Shown here: piece by piece, positions 54,801 to 59,937 of the stretch
Layout of the letters: every line of letters begins with the position of its first letter
How positions within the stretch are numbered: the first letter of the stretch is position 1
Source of the DNA: Apostichopus japonicus
Lineage: Eukaryota; Echinodermata; Holothuroidea; Aspidochirotida; Stichopodidae
Length of the DNA stretch: 64,000 nt
Direction of reading: 5' to 3'
NCBI RefSeq assembly: GCF_037975245.1
Contig: NC_092583.1
Span: forward strand, 11,799,764-11,863,763
Notes under the pieces: generated by a model
The model's database searches: none
Seen by the model: the letters and a program-made list of their open reading frames with translations, nothing else
Told to the model about the DNA's origin: nothing
Program-made: the position numbers and the translations under genes

Positions 54801-56886
54801 TCCCAGCACTGCTAAATTTTGCATAGATAATGAACCCCACCACCTGTCATAGTACAAACTTAGAAAATGGTCTCGTTCTCCTACTGACCCTGAAAAAAAT
54901 GAAAATGTTATTAGTAAGTTCCTGTTTGTGAGACATTGAGTACTCTTACACTGATACATACTTCTAATGTTATTTAAGCTACAGCAGAGTGAAAAATCTC
55001 CCTTAGGTCCTGTCCAGAGACCATCTCGCACAGGGGTGCCCTCTTTAGAAGTCGTAACTATCTTTTAAAGGGACTAGTTATGTGAAATAGTGTCATAAAC
55101 ATAATTTGTTAGATATGCTAAAAAGTTTCAACGACTTAAAACACAGTGTTCTTTAATTAATCATACAATTTTGGAATAGGTATTTGCACAGCATTCCTAA
55201 ATTTTTGGACAATCTTAACTGCATCCAAATTCAACAAGTTTCCATGGTGACGTAAAACTGAACATTTGCGAGTCACCCCTGAATTTTTGGAACCGGACTA
55301 GCAAGGACCGTTCCTCTTTAAGGTCTATTTTTAACTAGGTAAACATTACTAAATGAAAAGCAAACAAGCACTACACCATAATTTCTATCAAATATCCCCG
55401 GGATTTTTTTTTTTTCTCTTCAATTTTTTTAAACCTACCAGAAATTGCTTTCTACGCTAGACAGGAAAAGAAGAAGGTGCCGGTAGTCTACTATTAAATC
55501 CATGTAATAATATTTCAAATCTCCCAAGTCCTCGCCGCCTTAAGTCCTGTTGATTTAGTACATGAGCACCTGCTTAGCGGTTCTTTTGACATGAATGTTA
55601 ACCCCAAGGGGTAAGCCCACCCTCATGCTCTCTATGGAGTCATATCTGTCTGGTTGGTACATTACAGTAGTTGATAGAAGATAGCATATGATGAAAAGAC
55701 TGTTGAAGTTTTAATAGTACAGTATCTCCAGTCCTGTGGATGGATTCCTTTACCAGCGGAACGAAATTATGCGATGTTCCCAAGACAGGGGAACATACAG
55801 TAATATCTCTACGAAGGGAATCATAAACGTCCCCCGAGAAAAAGTATAAGTATAAGACAAAGATAAATACTGGGGTAAAGACCGCCCTCCCTTTAGTAAT
55901 TAATTAACTAAAAGAAAGCAAATCTAAAAATGATTCATACATTACTTAGCGACAAAAGCAATTAGATTTGTGGTACTCGCTTTGACAACGGCCGTCTGTA
56001 TTACCGGGTGGGGGGGTTGGGGGAGGAGTAACAGACATACATACGACCAAATTCCCACCGCCGTTGCAACTTACCGACAGATGGAGGGATACATGCACTA
56101 GGCAAGCAACACATTTTCACACGTATACTGTGCCGCACAGGTGCTTCGTTTAGAATACTAATTTATTAAGAGATATTTTTAAAACTTATTTCCGCTTCCG
56201 GTATGTGAGTTTTATACTTAACTTCATGTAAGTCCAAATTTTGTCATCCTTAAGAGTGCATATAGGACTTTCAAAATTAACTTACTCCCATATTCCATAA
56301 ACAATATTCAAGGACAAATTCAGTGCAATGTTAAATCAGTGCCGTGGTGATAGTGATTCTAGTTGGTATCAACGAACAATTTTATTTTTCCAAATGCATT
56401 GCGCGGCCAGCATCGCAGAAAAGCTTCTTTGAACTTCAAAGCATCACTTTCTTTATACAGTACCACTCAGTTCAAAAACTGATGTTGCGGAGGGGGGGGG
56501 TATTTTTACCAGTGTCCCTGTTTATGGGGGAGGAGGGTGTTGGGGCTGGGTGAGGTGAGGTATAAAATTGATAAAGTATATATCTTAATGAATAGATAAG
56601 TATCCGAAGCCATATAGGGGATGACCCTCAAAGTCAGTATTTAGAGATTATTATGTGAAACCAACGGAAAACTTCGGAAAGCGTCAGAATTAGTCTCAAA
56701 ACAGTGGCCATTCGTCAGGGGTTTTCAACGAGGAGGGGACTGATAACTGTACTTTACTTACCCCTCTGTTGGCTGTTGACCGCTATGGATGATAAGCATA
56801 AGATCAAGAATGCACTCTGAGTGATCGATGACCAACTCATTTTGACTCTGAGAGGACCTGCTTTGTACCCCATCTTCAGCCAGCAA
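791..56886 (-). CDS. Collagen XV/XVIII-like (multiplexin) gene, 5' part, nine exons, 3' end outside window
   Basis: This is the overall gene span; the exons are listed separately. Nine exons on the minus strand join with consistent phases: 56762-56840 (from ATG) ends in phase 1, 20939-21498 starts with two bases completing a codon, all following linker exons are phase 0 to 0, 6436-6616 ends in phase 1 and 791-844 continues the Gly-X-Y register. Visible coding sequence is 1915 nt (about 638 residues). Domain order is signal peptide, TSPN (laminin-G-like) domain, acidic Ser-Gly and Ser/Thr/Pro-rich linker, then collagen triplets. That order is typical of collagens XV/XVIII, which are secreted basement-membrane proteoglycan collagens. 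The C-terminal endostatin domain that would prove this assignment lies beyond position 1. Other TSPN collagens (types V/XI, IX, XIX) are alternatives, but the mucin-like linker with Ser-Gly sites favours XV/XVIII. Introns range from 470 bp to 35 kb. Confidence 0.8.
845..6435. other. Intron between the two collagenous exons, 5.6 kb
   Basis: AT-rich intronic sequence with no further Gly-X-Y coding found on the minus strand. It contains G-rich tracts near 3290-3320, 3650-3670 and 3960-3975, a polypyrimidine block at 4047-4256, and a small imperfect hairpin with A/T-rich arms at about 5400-5424. The short open frames on both strands lack domain features and splice context. No recognisable transposon was identified. 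Confidence 0.6.
4047..4256. repeat. Polypyrimidine/CA-rich low-complexity tract
   Basis: About 200 bp composed almost entirely of C, T and A on the plus strand, with loosely recurring CCACCTCCCCA and ACATCCA units separated by short variable spacers. The complementary strand is purine/T-rich with repeated GGGG runs and could form G-quadruplexes or triplex DNA. The proline/serine-rich frame across it is compositional. Confidence 0.7.
6436..6616 (-). CDS. First collagenous exon (start of Gly-X-Y), collagen gene
   Basis: 181 nt, phase 0 in and phase 1 out, acceptor CTCCAAACAG and donor ACAG|GTATGT. It opens with a proline-rich hinge (LPPLPPSPTPPYIDTTREVV) and then enters an uninterrupted triplet repeat: GVPGPKGDAGVTGSPGEPGV followed by PGEKGMKGDQGGDGPKGMTG. 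Gly occupies every third position for 13 triplets, with KGD/PGE motifs that stabilise triple helices. This marks the junction from the noncollagenous linker to the first collagenous domain. The next exon found to the left continues the same register. Confidence 0.9.
6617..7947. other. Intron, 1.3 kb, no features beyond low complexity
   Basis: AT-rich sequence between the first collagenous exon and the mucin-like exon. A C-rich tract lies at about 7235-7262. I see no coding or transposon signal. Confidence 0.55.
7948..8493 (-). CDS. Large mucin-like Ser/Thr/Pro linker exon, collagen gene
   Basis: 546 nt (182 residues), phase 0 to 0, with acceptor TTCATCACAG and donor AGG|GTGAGA. It begins LTPTPPPPPSSPM and is dominated by Ser, Thr and Pro, for example ASSSTSTSTP and TTLAPDAPA. 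An internal duplication is visible: TSGDPLSVSSGETD and, about 46 residues later, TSGEPAFVSSGETE. The repeated VSSGET followed by an acidic residue is a plausible glycosaminoglycan or O-glycan site. There are no cysteines in the exon. The exon is clearly more GC-rich than its flanks. Such Ser/Thr-rich segments between the TSPN domain and the first collagenous block are known in collagens XV and XVIII. An equally long open frame on the plus strand is an antisense shadow. Confidence 0.78.
8602..8637. repeat. (TA)n microsatellite
   Basis: Alternating TA dinucleotides, about 15 copies, interrupted once near the left end. Confidence 0.85.
9753..10012 (+). promoter_or_regulatory. Three DR4-like AGGTCA direct repeats
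   Basis: At 9753 the sequence is AGGTCACTTGAGGTCA, at 9852 AGTTCATTTGAGGTCG, and at 9997 AGGTCATTTGAGGTCA. Two are perfect AGGTCA half-site pairs with a four-base spacer, the DR4 arrangement bound by nuclear receptors such as TR and LXR types with RXR. They could equally be remnants of a dispersed repeat, since the surrounding words (for example 'ggat' or 'gaga' before the motif) are loosely similar. Function is unproven. Confidence 0.3.
10057..10233 (-). CDS. Thr/Ser/Pro-rich linker exon, collagen gene
   Basis: 177 nt, phase 0 to 0, with acceptor CTTTTGACAG and donor CCG|GTTTGT. The 59 encoded residues start TVGPPIDQFDPNQPAGSS and continue with THTTPSTTRRATVTPTSS, ending STSKPKLP. The composition is mucin-like, with many potential O-glycosylation sites, and includes one basic RR that could be a processing site. 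It sits between the acidic linker and the long mucin-like exon, so it extends the same unstructured stalk. The low-complexity sequence gives no family signature of its own; support comes from phase, splice sites and position. Confidence 0.65.
11169..11823. repeat. Long inverted repeat (MITE-like), arms about 240 bp
   Basis: The left arm (about 11169-11412) and right arm (about 11572-11823) are reverse complements with scattered differences. Examples are CTGAAAATCAGAC at the left edge against GTCTGATTTTC at the right edge, TAAAAGAATAGTCCAGGTCA against TGACCTGGACTATTCTTTTA, and ACCAAAAGTGAACTTG against CAAGTTCACTTTTGGT. The unpaired centre is about 160 bp. This looks like a non-autonomous DNA transposon with long terminal inverted repeats. 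A clear target duplication was not identified. In a transcribed intron it would form a long hairpin. Confidence 0.8.
12491..12600 (+). mobile_element. tRNA-derived SINE fragment
   Basis: The first 67 bp resemble a tRNA: it opens GGAGTGTTAGCTCAGTGG (acceptor strand plus RNA polymerase III A box) and closes with the B box AGTTCGAGTCACTCC. The outer GGAGTG pairs with the closing CACTCC, and an anticodon-like stem (CCTT/AAGG) is visible, but the T stem is not formed properly, so a functional tRNA is unlikely. The following 45 bp (beginning TTATTGTATG) look like a short SINE body. Confidence 0.65.
12717..12830. repeat. (ACAT)n microsatellite, about 28 copies
   Basis: Uninterrupted ACAT/CATA tetranucleotides over roughly 114 bp. 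The Met-Tyr-Val-Cys frames in it are not coding. It starts about 115 bp after the SINE fragment. Confidence 0.95.
12903..13082 (-). CDS. Linker exon with glycosaminoglycan-attachment-like Ser-Gly cluster, collagen gene
   Basis: 180 nt, phase 0 to 0, acceptor ATCACTTTTCAG; the likely donor is GTG|GTGGGT at 12902 (a second GT three bases upstream is also in frame). The translation begins FFGSGEGSGDYAYTDLPD and ends near VSPVIRTESV. 'GSGEGSGDY' is a Ser-Gly pair embedded in acidic residues, the classic sequence context for chondroitin or heparan sulphate attachment. Collagen XV and XVIII are known proteoglycans, so this fits the proposed family. The rest is a flexible Gly/Thr/Val-rich linker. 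The donor choice is my inference; reading on reaches a stop a few codons later. Confidence 0.72.
13083..15701. other. Intron, 2.6 kb
   Basis: AT-rich, with a C-rich tract at about 13636-13680, a GGGGT repeat at about 14818-14842 and two copies of an octamer-like motif at 14588-14642. No coding sequence recognised. Confidence 0.55.
14588..14642. promoter_or_regulatory. Two identical POU/octamer-like sites 42 bp apart
   Basis: CATGCATATTCAT occurs at 14588-14600 and again at 14630-14642. ATGCATATTCAT differs by one base from the palindromic MORE element (ATGCATATGCAT) bound by POU-domain dimers. The 42-bp offset is about four helical turns. Regulatory function is an inference only. Confidence 0.25.
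15702..15770 (-). CDS. Acidic linker exon with Ser-Gly motif, collagen gene
   Basis: 69 nt, phase 0 to 0, acceptor CAACCCTAG and a consensus donor GCC|GTAAGT. The 23 encoded residues start GSGKDANTGDL and continue RDYADDEPRDGA. The segment is acidic and hydrophilic and follows the TSPN domain directly, as expected for the noncollagenous acidic segment of TSPN collagens; the Tyr flanked by Asp could be sulphated. It contains one Ser-Gly. No stop codon interrupts, and splice sites and phase both agree with the neighbouring exons. Its short length makes it less certain than the TSPN exons. The symmetric phase means it could be skipped without a frameshift. Confidence 0.7.
18980..19031. repeat. 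(TTGTA)n-type pentanucleotide repeat
   Basis: About ten slightly diverged TTGTA units. Confidence 0.8.
19236..19330. repeat. 34-bp tandem repeat
   Basis: A 34-bp unit starting AATAGGATT and ending GTATATGAC occurs at 19256 and 19290 with one difference. A partial, more diverged copy flanks each side. Confidence 0.75.
20400..20468 (-). CDS. TSPN domain exon 2 (C-terminal strand) of the collagen gene
   Basis: 69 nt, phase 0 to 0, acceptor GAATCTAG and donor GAG|GTATGT. It encodes 23 residues: GLIQEILITNRASAAEE then YCPSFE. 'G-x-I-Q-E-I-x-I' followed by an A-rich stretch and a cysteine is the standard last strand of TSPN domains (compare 'fkGsLqqLki..dp..A...C' in family members). It therefore completes the domain started in 20939-21498, giving about 209 residues, the normal TSPN size. 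The cysteine is the likely disulphide partner of the one in NCSG. The intron between the two exons is only 470 bp. Confidence 0.85.
20939..21498 (-). CDS. TSPN (thrombospondin N-terminal-like) domain exon 1 of the collagen gene
   Basis: 560 nt, acceptor TTTTCATTTCAG before 21498 and donor CAG|GTGCG at 20938. The translation begins DSYSMDILQTIGFPLAEG, the usual opening of a TSPN domain (D-[IL]-L-Q-x-[IT]-G-x-P-L). It continues with PDFSIQVTLKP and GPVFAVTDYLQG, matching the 'dFsl..tlrP...g.lFai.D' core. VSLYYTD-like ISLFLTDY and the strand DKWTQFAFSVKHNVVRFYFN, then CSG, complete the beta-sandwich pattern. Two N-glycosylation sequons are visible (NIT and NCS). One cysteine (in NCSG) probably pairs with the cysteine in the next exon. 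The TSPN domain is a laminin-G-like fold found at the N terminus of collagens V, IX, XI, XV, XVIII and XIX. It ends in phase 0. This is the best-supported coding segment in the window. Confidence 0.9.
22931..23321. mobile_element. Foldback (FB)-like DNA transposon, 391 bp, 8-bp target duplication
   Basis: The element is flanked by perfect GTTTGTAC direct repeats (22923-22930 and 23322-23329). It starts GGTGACATCC and ends as the reverse complement of GGTTACATCT. The left arm then carries five to six tandem copies of the 16-bp unit CTCTATGTTCCGACGT, and the right arm carries about four copies of the same unit in inverse orientation. The interior (about 23040-23250) is a second tandem array built around GGACCAAACTTTTTT and GGGACCCAATTTTTT. 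Terminal inverted repeats made of short tandem repeats define foldback elements. An 8-bp duplication is also the hAT hallmark. No transposase is encoded; the Lys-rich frames on the minus strand are repeat artefacts. Confidence 0.85.
23575..23690 (-). mobile_element. Possible tRNA-derived SINE fragment
   Basis: On the minus strand the sequence has TGGTTAGTGGTGATC (A-box-like) followed 75 bp later by GAAGTCACTGGTTTGAAAC (B-box-like). The same word GAAGTCACTGGTT recurs at about 28933 on the plus strand next to a GATCACCACTAA word, so both may belong to one family. The match to the box consensus is weak. Confidence 0.35.
28101..28505. mobile_element. hAT-type MITE, 405 bp, perfect 8-bp target duplication
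   Basis: GTGTAGAC occurs immediately before 28101 (28093-28100) and immediately after 28505 (28506-28513). The ends are inverted repeats: CAGGGTTGTCCAACCTTTTG at the left, and the reverse complement of CAGGGTTGTCCAACCTACGG at the right. Subterminal GGGCCGC/GCGGGCC words are typical of hAT (Charlie/Tip100-like) elements. The interior has no transposase frame and includes a long C tract at about 28291-28306. The intact duplication suggests a fairly recent insertion. Confidence 0.9.
28870..28985 (+). mobile_element. Possible tRNA-derived SINE fragment, same family as 23575
   Basis: Contains GGATCACCACTAAG and, about 45 bp later, GAAGTCACTGGTTCAAATCC, the latter a good match to an RNA polymerase III B box (GGTTCAAATCC). 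The tail is T-rich. Boundaries are uncertain. Confidence 0.35.
29859..29883. repeat. (ATTT)n microsatellite
   Basis: About six ATTT units in a row. Confidence 0.8.
31195..31477 (-). mobile_element. tRNA-derived SINE with poly(A) tail
   Basis: Read on the minus strand it starts near 31477 with a tRNA-like head. The A box TAGCCGAGTGGATAAAGGCG (31471-31452) and the B box GGTTCGATACCC (31408-31397) resemble tRNA-Leu/Ser, including the long variable-arm spacing. A body of about 190 bp follows, and the element ends in a run of ten A (plus-strand T run, 31195-31204). Head, body and tail together are the standard full SINE layout. The plus-strand open frame at 31115-31555 runs through it antisense and is not a gene. 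Confidence 0.75.
32780..33780. other. 1-kb intronic stretch free of obvious repeats, rich in ATTA motifs
   Basis: Unlike most of this intron, this stretch lacks poly-C tracts and recognisable transposon ends. It has many TAAT/ATTA words (for example CAATTAGTGG and TTATTAGTTATTA near 33380-33420), the core recognised by homeodomain proteins. In an AT-rich genome this may be compositional. Nothing coding was found. Confidence 0.2.
35531..35614. repeat. Near-perfect 84-bp palindrome
   Basis: The left arm AGATCCCCCAAGACGAAATA (continuing to CATCTGGGA) and the right arm (TCCCAGATG and on to TATTTTGTCTTGGGGATCT) are reverse complements with about five mismatches. There is essentially no loop. A second small palindrome, CTGATTTCCGAAATCAG, follows about ten bases later at 35624-35640. 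This may be a tiny MITE. The lack of a loop argues against a microRNA precursor. Confidence 0.75.
38380..38570. repeat. 22-bp minisatellite, about eight copies
   Basis: Tandem units of CCTGTAAAATTTACATACGT plus AC, with small insertions (extra ACAT/GTAC) in the third and fourth copies. Each unit contains the palindromic core GTAAAATTTAC. Confidence 0.9.
41886..42009. repeat. 42-45 bp tandem repeat, about three copies
   Basis: Units start at 41886, 41928 and 41973 with GATCT, followed by a TGTGTGTTAATGTATA-type segment and a palindromic TATAACACAACCGTGTTATA-type core. Confidence 0.75.
44920..45530. mobile_element. TTAA-flanked MITE (piggyBac-like), 611 bp
   Basis: The termini are AGCAGCATTTTGCGT at the left and its exact reverse complement ACGCAAAATGCTGCT at the right. 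TTAA lies directly outside both ends (44916-44919 and 45531-45534). TTAA target duplication with short inverted repeats is the signature of piggyBac-type elements. No transposase is encoded, so it is non-autonomous. The interior contains two CTCCTTGG/ACAACCAGGGAGTTG words that form a small inverted repeat near 45218-45255. Confidence 0.75.
47421..47794. mobile_element. hAT-like MITE, 374 bp
   Basis: The left end CTGGGGTGGGCAACCTATGG and the right end (reverse complement CAGGGGTGGGCGACCGTTTT) are imperfect inverted repeats of the common hAT type. Subterminal GGCCCACGGGCC and CGGCCCA words are present. The flanking 8-mers CTTTCAAA and CTCTAAAA match at six of eight positions, a plausible decayed target duplication. 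No transposase frame remains. Confidence 0.75.
50400..50460. repeat. (ATT)n microsatellite
   Basis: Imperfect ATT trinucleotide array interrupted by a T run. Confidence 0.8.
52852..52906 (-). CDS. Candidate orphan exon (55 nt), identity unknown
   Basis: On the minus strand a good acceptor (TCTTCATTTTCAG) precedes 52906, and a good donor (AAACAG|GTAAAC) follows 52852. Two frames are open: AKLSANEYDVASKTFSKQ (two bases carried in, phase 0 out) and PNYLQTNMTLLQRRFQN (one base carried in). The first looks more protein-like. At 55 nt it cannot be a symmetric cassette of the collagen gene and would have to belong to a nested or unrelated minus-strand gene. I do not recognise it. It could be a chance pairing of splice-like sites. 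Confidence 0.25.
53478..53753. repeat. 62-64 bp minisatellite, four and a half copies
   Basis: Units begin with CAGCCTGGCTGTAGAATGCT at 53478 (variant), 53541, 53604, 53668 and 53730. Each continues with GCAGCCTGAAGATAG and GCACATAAGATGACATCTTT. The copies differ by a few substitutions and 1-3 base indels. Confidence 0.9.
54752..54889 (-). CDS. Candidate cassette exon (138 nt, phase 1-1), identity unknown
   Basis: On the minus strand an acceptor (TTCATTTTTTTCAG) precedes 54889 and a donor (TATG|GTAGGT) follows 54752. The enclosed frame is open for 46 codons, containing SVGERDHFLSLYYDRWWGSL and SMQNLAVLGIAINADMYNKL. It starts after one carried base and ends with one base left over. This is exactly the phase of the junction between the signal-peptide exon and the TSPN exon of the collagen gene, so it could be included in that transcript without a frameshift. 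The protein sequence resembles no TSPN, frizzled or collagen domain that I recognise. Alternatives are an exon of another gene, a transposon remnant, or chance. Confidence 0.3.
56762..56886 (-). CDS. Signal-peptide exon of the collagen XV/XVIII-like gene
   Basis: The minus strand reads a start codon at 56840 followed by MSWSSITQSAFLILCLSS and then IAVNSQQR, ending at a strong donor (AGGG|GTAAGT at 56761). The hydrophobic core AFLILCLSSIAV followed by small polar residues is a classic signal peptide; cleavage probably falls near VNS/QQ. The exon leaves one base (G), which joins the AC at the start of the TSPN exon to make an Asp codon, so the phases agree. An in-frame upstream ATG at 56873 would add 11 residues (MGYKAGPLRVK). 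Both starts have a purine at -3, and I prefer the downstream one because the signal peptide is then N-terminal. A pyrimidine-rich acceptor (TTATTTTCAG) precedes 56886, so a further noncoding 5' exon probably exists upstream. The link to the TSPN exon across 35 kb is inferred from phase, strand and domain logic. Confidence 0.7.
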
Positions 56887-57055
56887 CTGAAAATAACCAG
56901 AAGAAATTTAAAAAAAAACATTAAGTTTTCATAAATTAACACCTGAAGAGATGATTAGGTCACTGAAAAATTCAAAATGTACCCTGTACTTGCAATGGAG
57001 ATCTTTCACAACATCTGGCATCCTGACACAGGTACATATGAGATTAGGCGAAGGG

Positions 57056-57110
57056 GAGGCCGAGGAGAAGTGGAGGGGGGAGGGGAGGGGGAGGGGGAGG
57101 GTGAAGCATG
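57056..57110 (+). promoter_or_regulatory. G-quadruplex-forming polypurine tract upstream of the signal exon
   Basis: The plus strand carries at least five G runs of three to six bases separated by single A residues (pattern GGGGGGAGGGGAGGGGGAGG onward). The minus strand, the coding strand of the collagen gene, is the matching CCCTCCCC polypyrimidine tract. It lies about 170-220 bp upstream of the 5' border of the signal-peptide exon. Such tracts bind Sp1/KLF-type factors and form G-quadruplex or H-DNA at many promoters. Because the exon border looks like a splice acceptor, this tract may instead lie in a 5' intron. Confidence 0.4.
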
Positions 57111-57244
57111 AGGAAAAAAGGAGACAGAAGGAGTCATACCAATTTCAGTGGCGTTGTAATTGCCATCTATAACAGTGCTAACTATGCATGCATACAGTAA
57201 AATCCTTGCTGTGAAAGTACTGGGGAAAAGAAACATGGTCCCTC

Positions 57245-57310
57245 GCCCATCACCCATCACCACTCACCCATCACCACTCACCCATCACCACTCACCCATC
57301 ACCACTCACC
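57245..57310. repeat. 14-bp minisatellite, about five copies
   Basis: Tandem CCCATCACCACTCA units, with a shortened first copy. Confidence 0.9.
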
Positions 57311-59442
57311 CACCCCCACCCTAAGTAACATGAAATATCTTCACCATTTTGAAGTTGACAGAATAATTGCAGAATTAAACATTTTACAAGTTAATTATAA
57401 ATTTAACAAATTATATTGTAAACTGTACAACTGTTAAACACAATATCCATTTGCACCGTATAGTCAATTTCAAACAATCTGATTCTCGTCCCTTATAACT
57501 ATATATTGCAAAAATATACTCAATGAAAGGCATTCCACATATATATTGCCAACAATAAAATAGGTCTAGTACTACACAAATTGCTATTTAAATTATCTTG
57601 TCGAGGGATTATGAAGCCCATAGAATTACAACTGATCAGTAGAACGCCGACAACGTCGGCCCTTGTGGCTTTATCGAAGACGCGTGCGTGCGAGTAAAAT
57701 TAACGCAAACACACAATGGGGGTAAAAAAACCACAAGCAAATCACAATCAAAACCAACCAAAATCATGATGAAACCCAATGAAAATGGAATGATACAACA
57801 GAAGTGTCTTAGGCTATTATTGAACGGCTAATTTCAAAACTTTACATATATCTGCTAAGTATATACATCACACCTCAGTGGAATACAGTAGGCTACTATG
57901 GCCATTAGTTGTGGTTTACAGAATGGTGGTACTCTAAACAAAAAATAGTAATTGAACTCGACAGTGGTTCAAAAGAGTTGATGCAAAAAACAAATTACTA
58001 AGGATTATCATGGTCATAAGGTATAAAATAGATTTTTTTTTTAAATATCTGCGGACGCTGAGAGGATCAAACAGAGTGCCGCATAATACAAAAGAACGGA
58101 CTACGATCTGCTGGAAAATTTATTATTACTTAATGTCTAAATTAAAACAAACATTTCTCTAGGCTTTGCGTGTTACGAATGACAGATATTTGTCCGTGTT
58201 CGATCAACGTTACATGTATGCGTTTCACTCTTTCTAAAACTACATGAGTAGGTAACATTTCAGCACTGCGCTCCCTCTTACCCATTTCCCCTTCCTTCTA
58301 AATCTACCATTCTGAAGTGGACCTAACACCTGTGTATTTTGGGACAATTTTTACAACGATTTTGGTATATTGTAGTGCATACATTGGTTGGAGACAGGTA
58401 TGGGAAGGATAAAGAGTGAACTTTTTATTTTCATGTTGAGCTCCTTTTGCTCGGAAAAAAACAAATACAGGCATTTGGTCACCCTTATATGCTAGACAGG
58501 CTTGTGAAGTACATTACTGCCAAGTATGTATAATTTACAGGTAGTATGCACCATTGACTGTGACCTAGTTACAGGTTCCTTGTTAAATTTAATGCAAACA
58601 TTCACCTATCCTCTACCCCCAATGCCAACCCCAACCCCCTCTCCCTCTCCTCCCCCCTTCATCCTTCCCCAAATAATGAAATGGACACAGCAGTCCTTCC
58701 TAAATCATGTCCACACAAAGGTACAGTTCCATCTTTCTTGCAAATCTTTTCATTTTGAACAAAAGTTTAACAGAATTAAACATGGCTTTGACAGTGAACC
58801 CCACAGGCCCTCAGCTAATTAGAAACCAAATATTGATGTTTCCTATCTGGTGTCCAAAATGTTATTGACCCCTTTATATACAGTATGAATTACAAACAAC
58901 AAAAAACCTTAAACCTGTCAAAAAACTTTGTAGATTAACTAAGAAACAAAACTTTTTTTTTTTGCTTCCGTTGAAAATCTGGTGTAAAACAACCAGAGAT
59001 CATCATGGAATACCACAGAGACTAGCAGTATAAAGTAACCTAAACACTTTCCGAAAAAGGTTCAGACTTAACACCTGTCACAACTCTCCCTTGAAAAGGT
59101 ATCAAGACACACGGTAACTATGGTAACAGCTATAAAAAAAAAAAAATTTGGACCACTTTGACCATCTGTCTCCTGTACCGTCCATATAAATAATAAATCT
59201 GAGAAACAAATCCCGCAAATTGTATTTTCCTCCTTTTTCAGTTCACTACAGAGAGATCGCTTTTTTTGCTTGTTTTATTAAAAACCGAATTATTACCTTA
59301 CTCCTGTCAAAACAAAAATATAAGTAAGTTTTCCGTTTGACGGGGAAGTTACTTACAGAGTTGTACTCATGTAATAACATCTTGACTTCAAGTTTAACAA
59401 TTATATCCAAATGAAGGTTGCCATCGATTCAATTTTATTTCA

Positions 59443-59462
59443 ATCAATCGATCGATCGATCG
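59443..59462. repeat. (ATCG)n microsatellite
   Basis: Short array of ATCA/ATCG units. Confidence 0.8.
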
Positions 59463-59548
59463 TAACAATCAAACGTTACAAAAATGTTAAGGTTAGAACC
59501 TAACAGTGAGAACAGCAAGCTTGGTCAATGAATTAACATGAGTAAATT

Positions 59549-59937
59549 GCAAACTTTAAGGCCCACGACCCAGGACCTTCCATGAGGACCGGGCCATGGC
59601 CCACTAGATCTCCACCCCTCATAAAAGATGCTTTGAAACGAAGATCTGCATCGATATCTATATTTTTAATGACATAAAATCGTTCAATTTTCGATGTCTG
59701 ACGGGAAAAAAATGATGCCACCAAAAAATAAAAATATTTTTTATGACCCACCCACCCCTCAGACTTGACGCTGACAAAATGATTGAAAACAAGCTTGGAC
59801 TGTGTGCGTGATGCTAAAAACACTTATTGACTGTCAATGGCTGTAGATTTTACAGTCTGAAAAACTCCTGGGACCTACCAAACTTATTTTGTGACCCACT
59901 TTTGGGATCCGAGGCCCCATAGTTTGCATACCGTCAC
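59549..59937. mobile_element. Degenerate hAT-like non-autonomous element
   Basis: The left end GCAAACTTTAAGGCCCACGA and the right end (reverse complement GCAAACTATGGGGCCTCGGA) are imperfect inverted repeats. The interior has GGGCCATGGCCCA and several GTGGGTCA-type words common in hAT remnants. No clear 8-bp duplication was found, so the true boundaries may lie some bases outside. Confidence 0.5.

Larger units (their letters stand above)
21499..56761. other. Very large first coding intron, about 35 kb
   Basis: This stretch separates the signal-peptide exon from the TSPN exons. It is AT-rich and contains the elements listed individually: foldback transposon, two hAT-like MITEs, SINEs, TTAA MITE, palindrome, several minisatellites and many poly-C/poly-G tracts. 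Two exon-like open segments of unknown identity lie at 52852-52906 and 54752-54889. I found no complete nested gene. Large first introns in metazoan collagen genes often hold regulatory sequence, but nothing here proves that. Confidence 0.55.

Noticed and set aside
55065-55321. Possible second TTAA-flanked MITE (TTAAAGGGAC to GTTCCTCTTTAA)
   Set aside because: The two ends match at only a few bases, too weak to call an inverted repeat.
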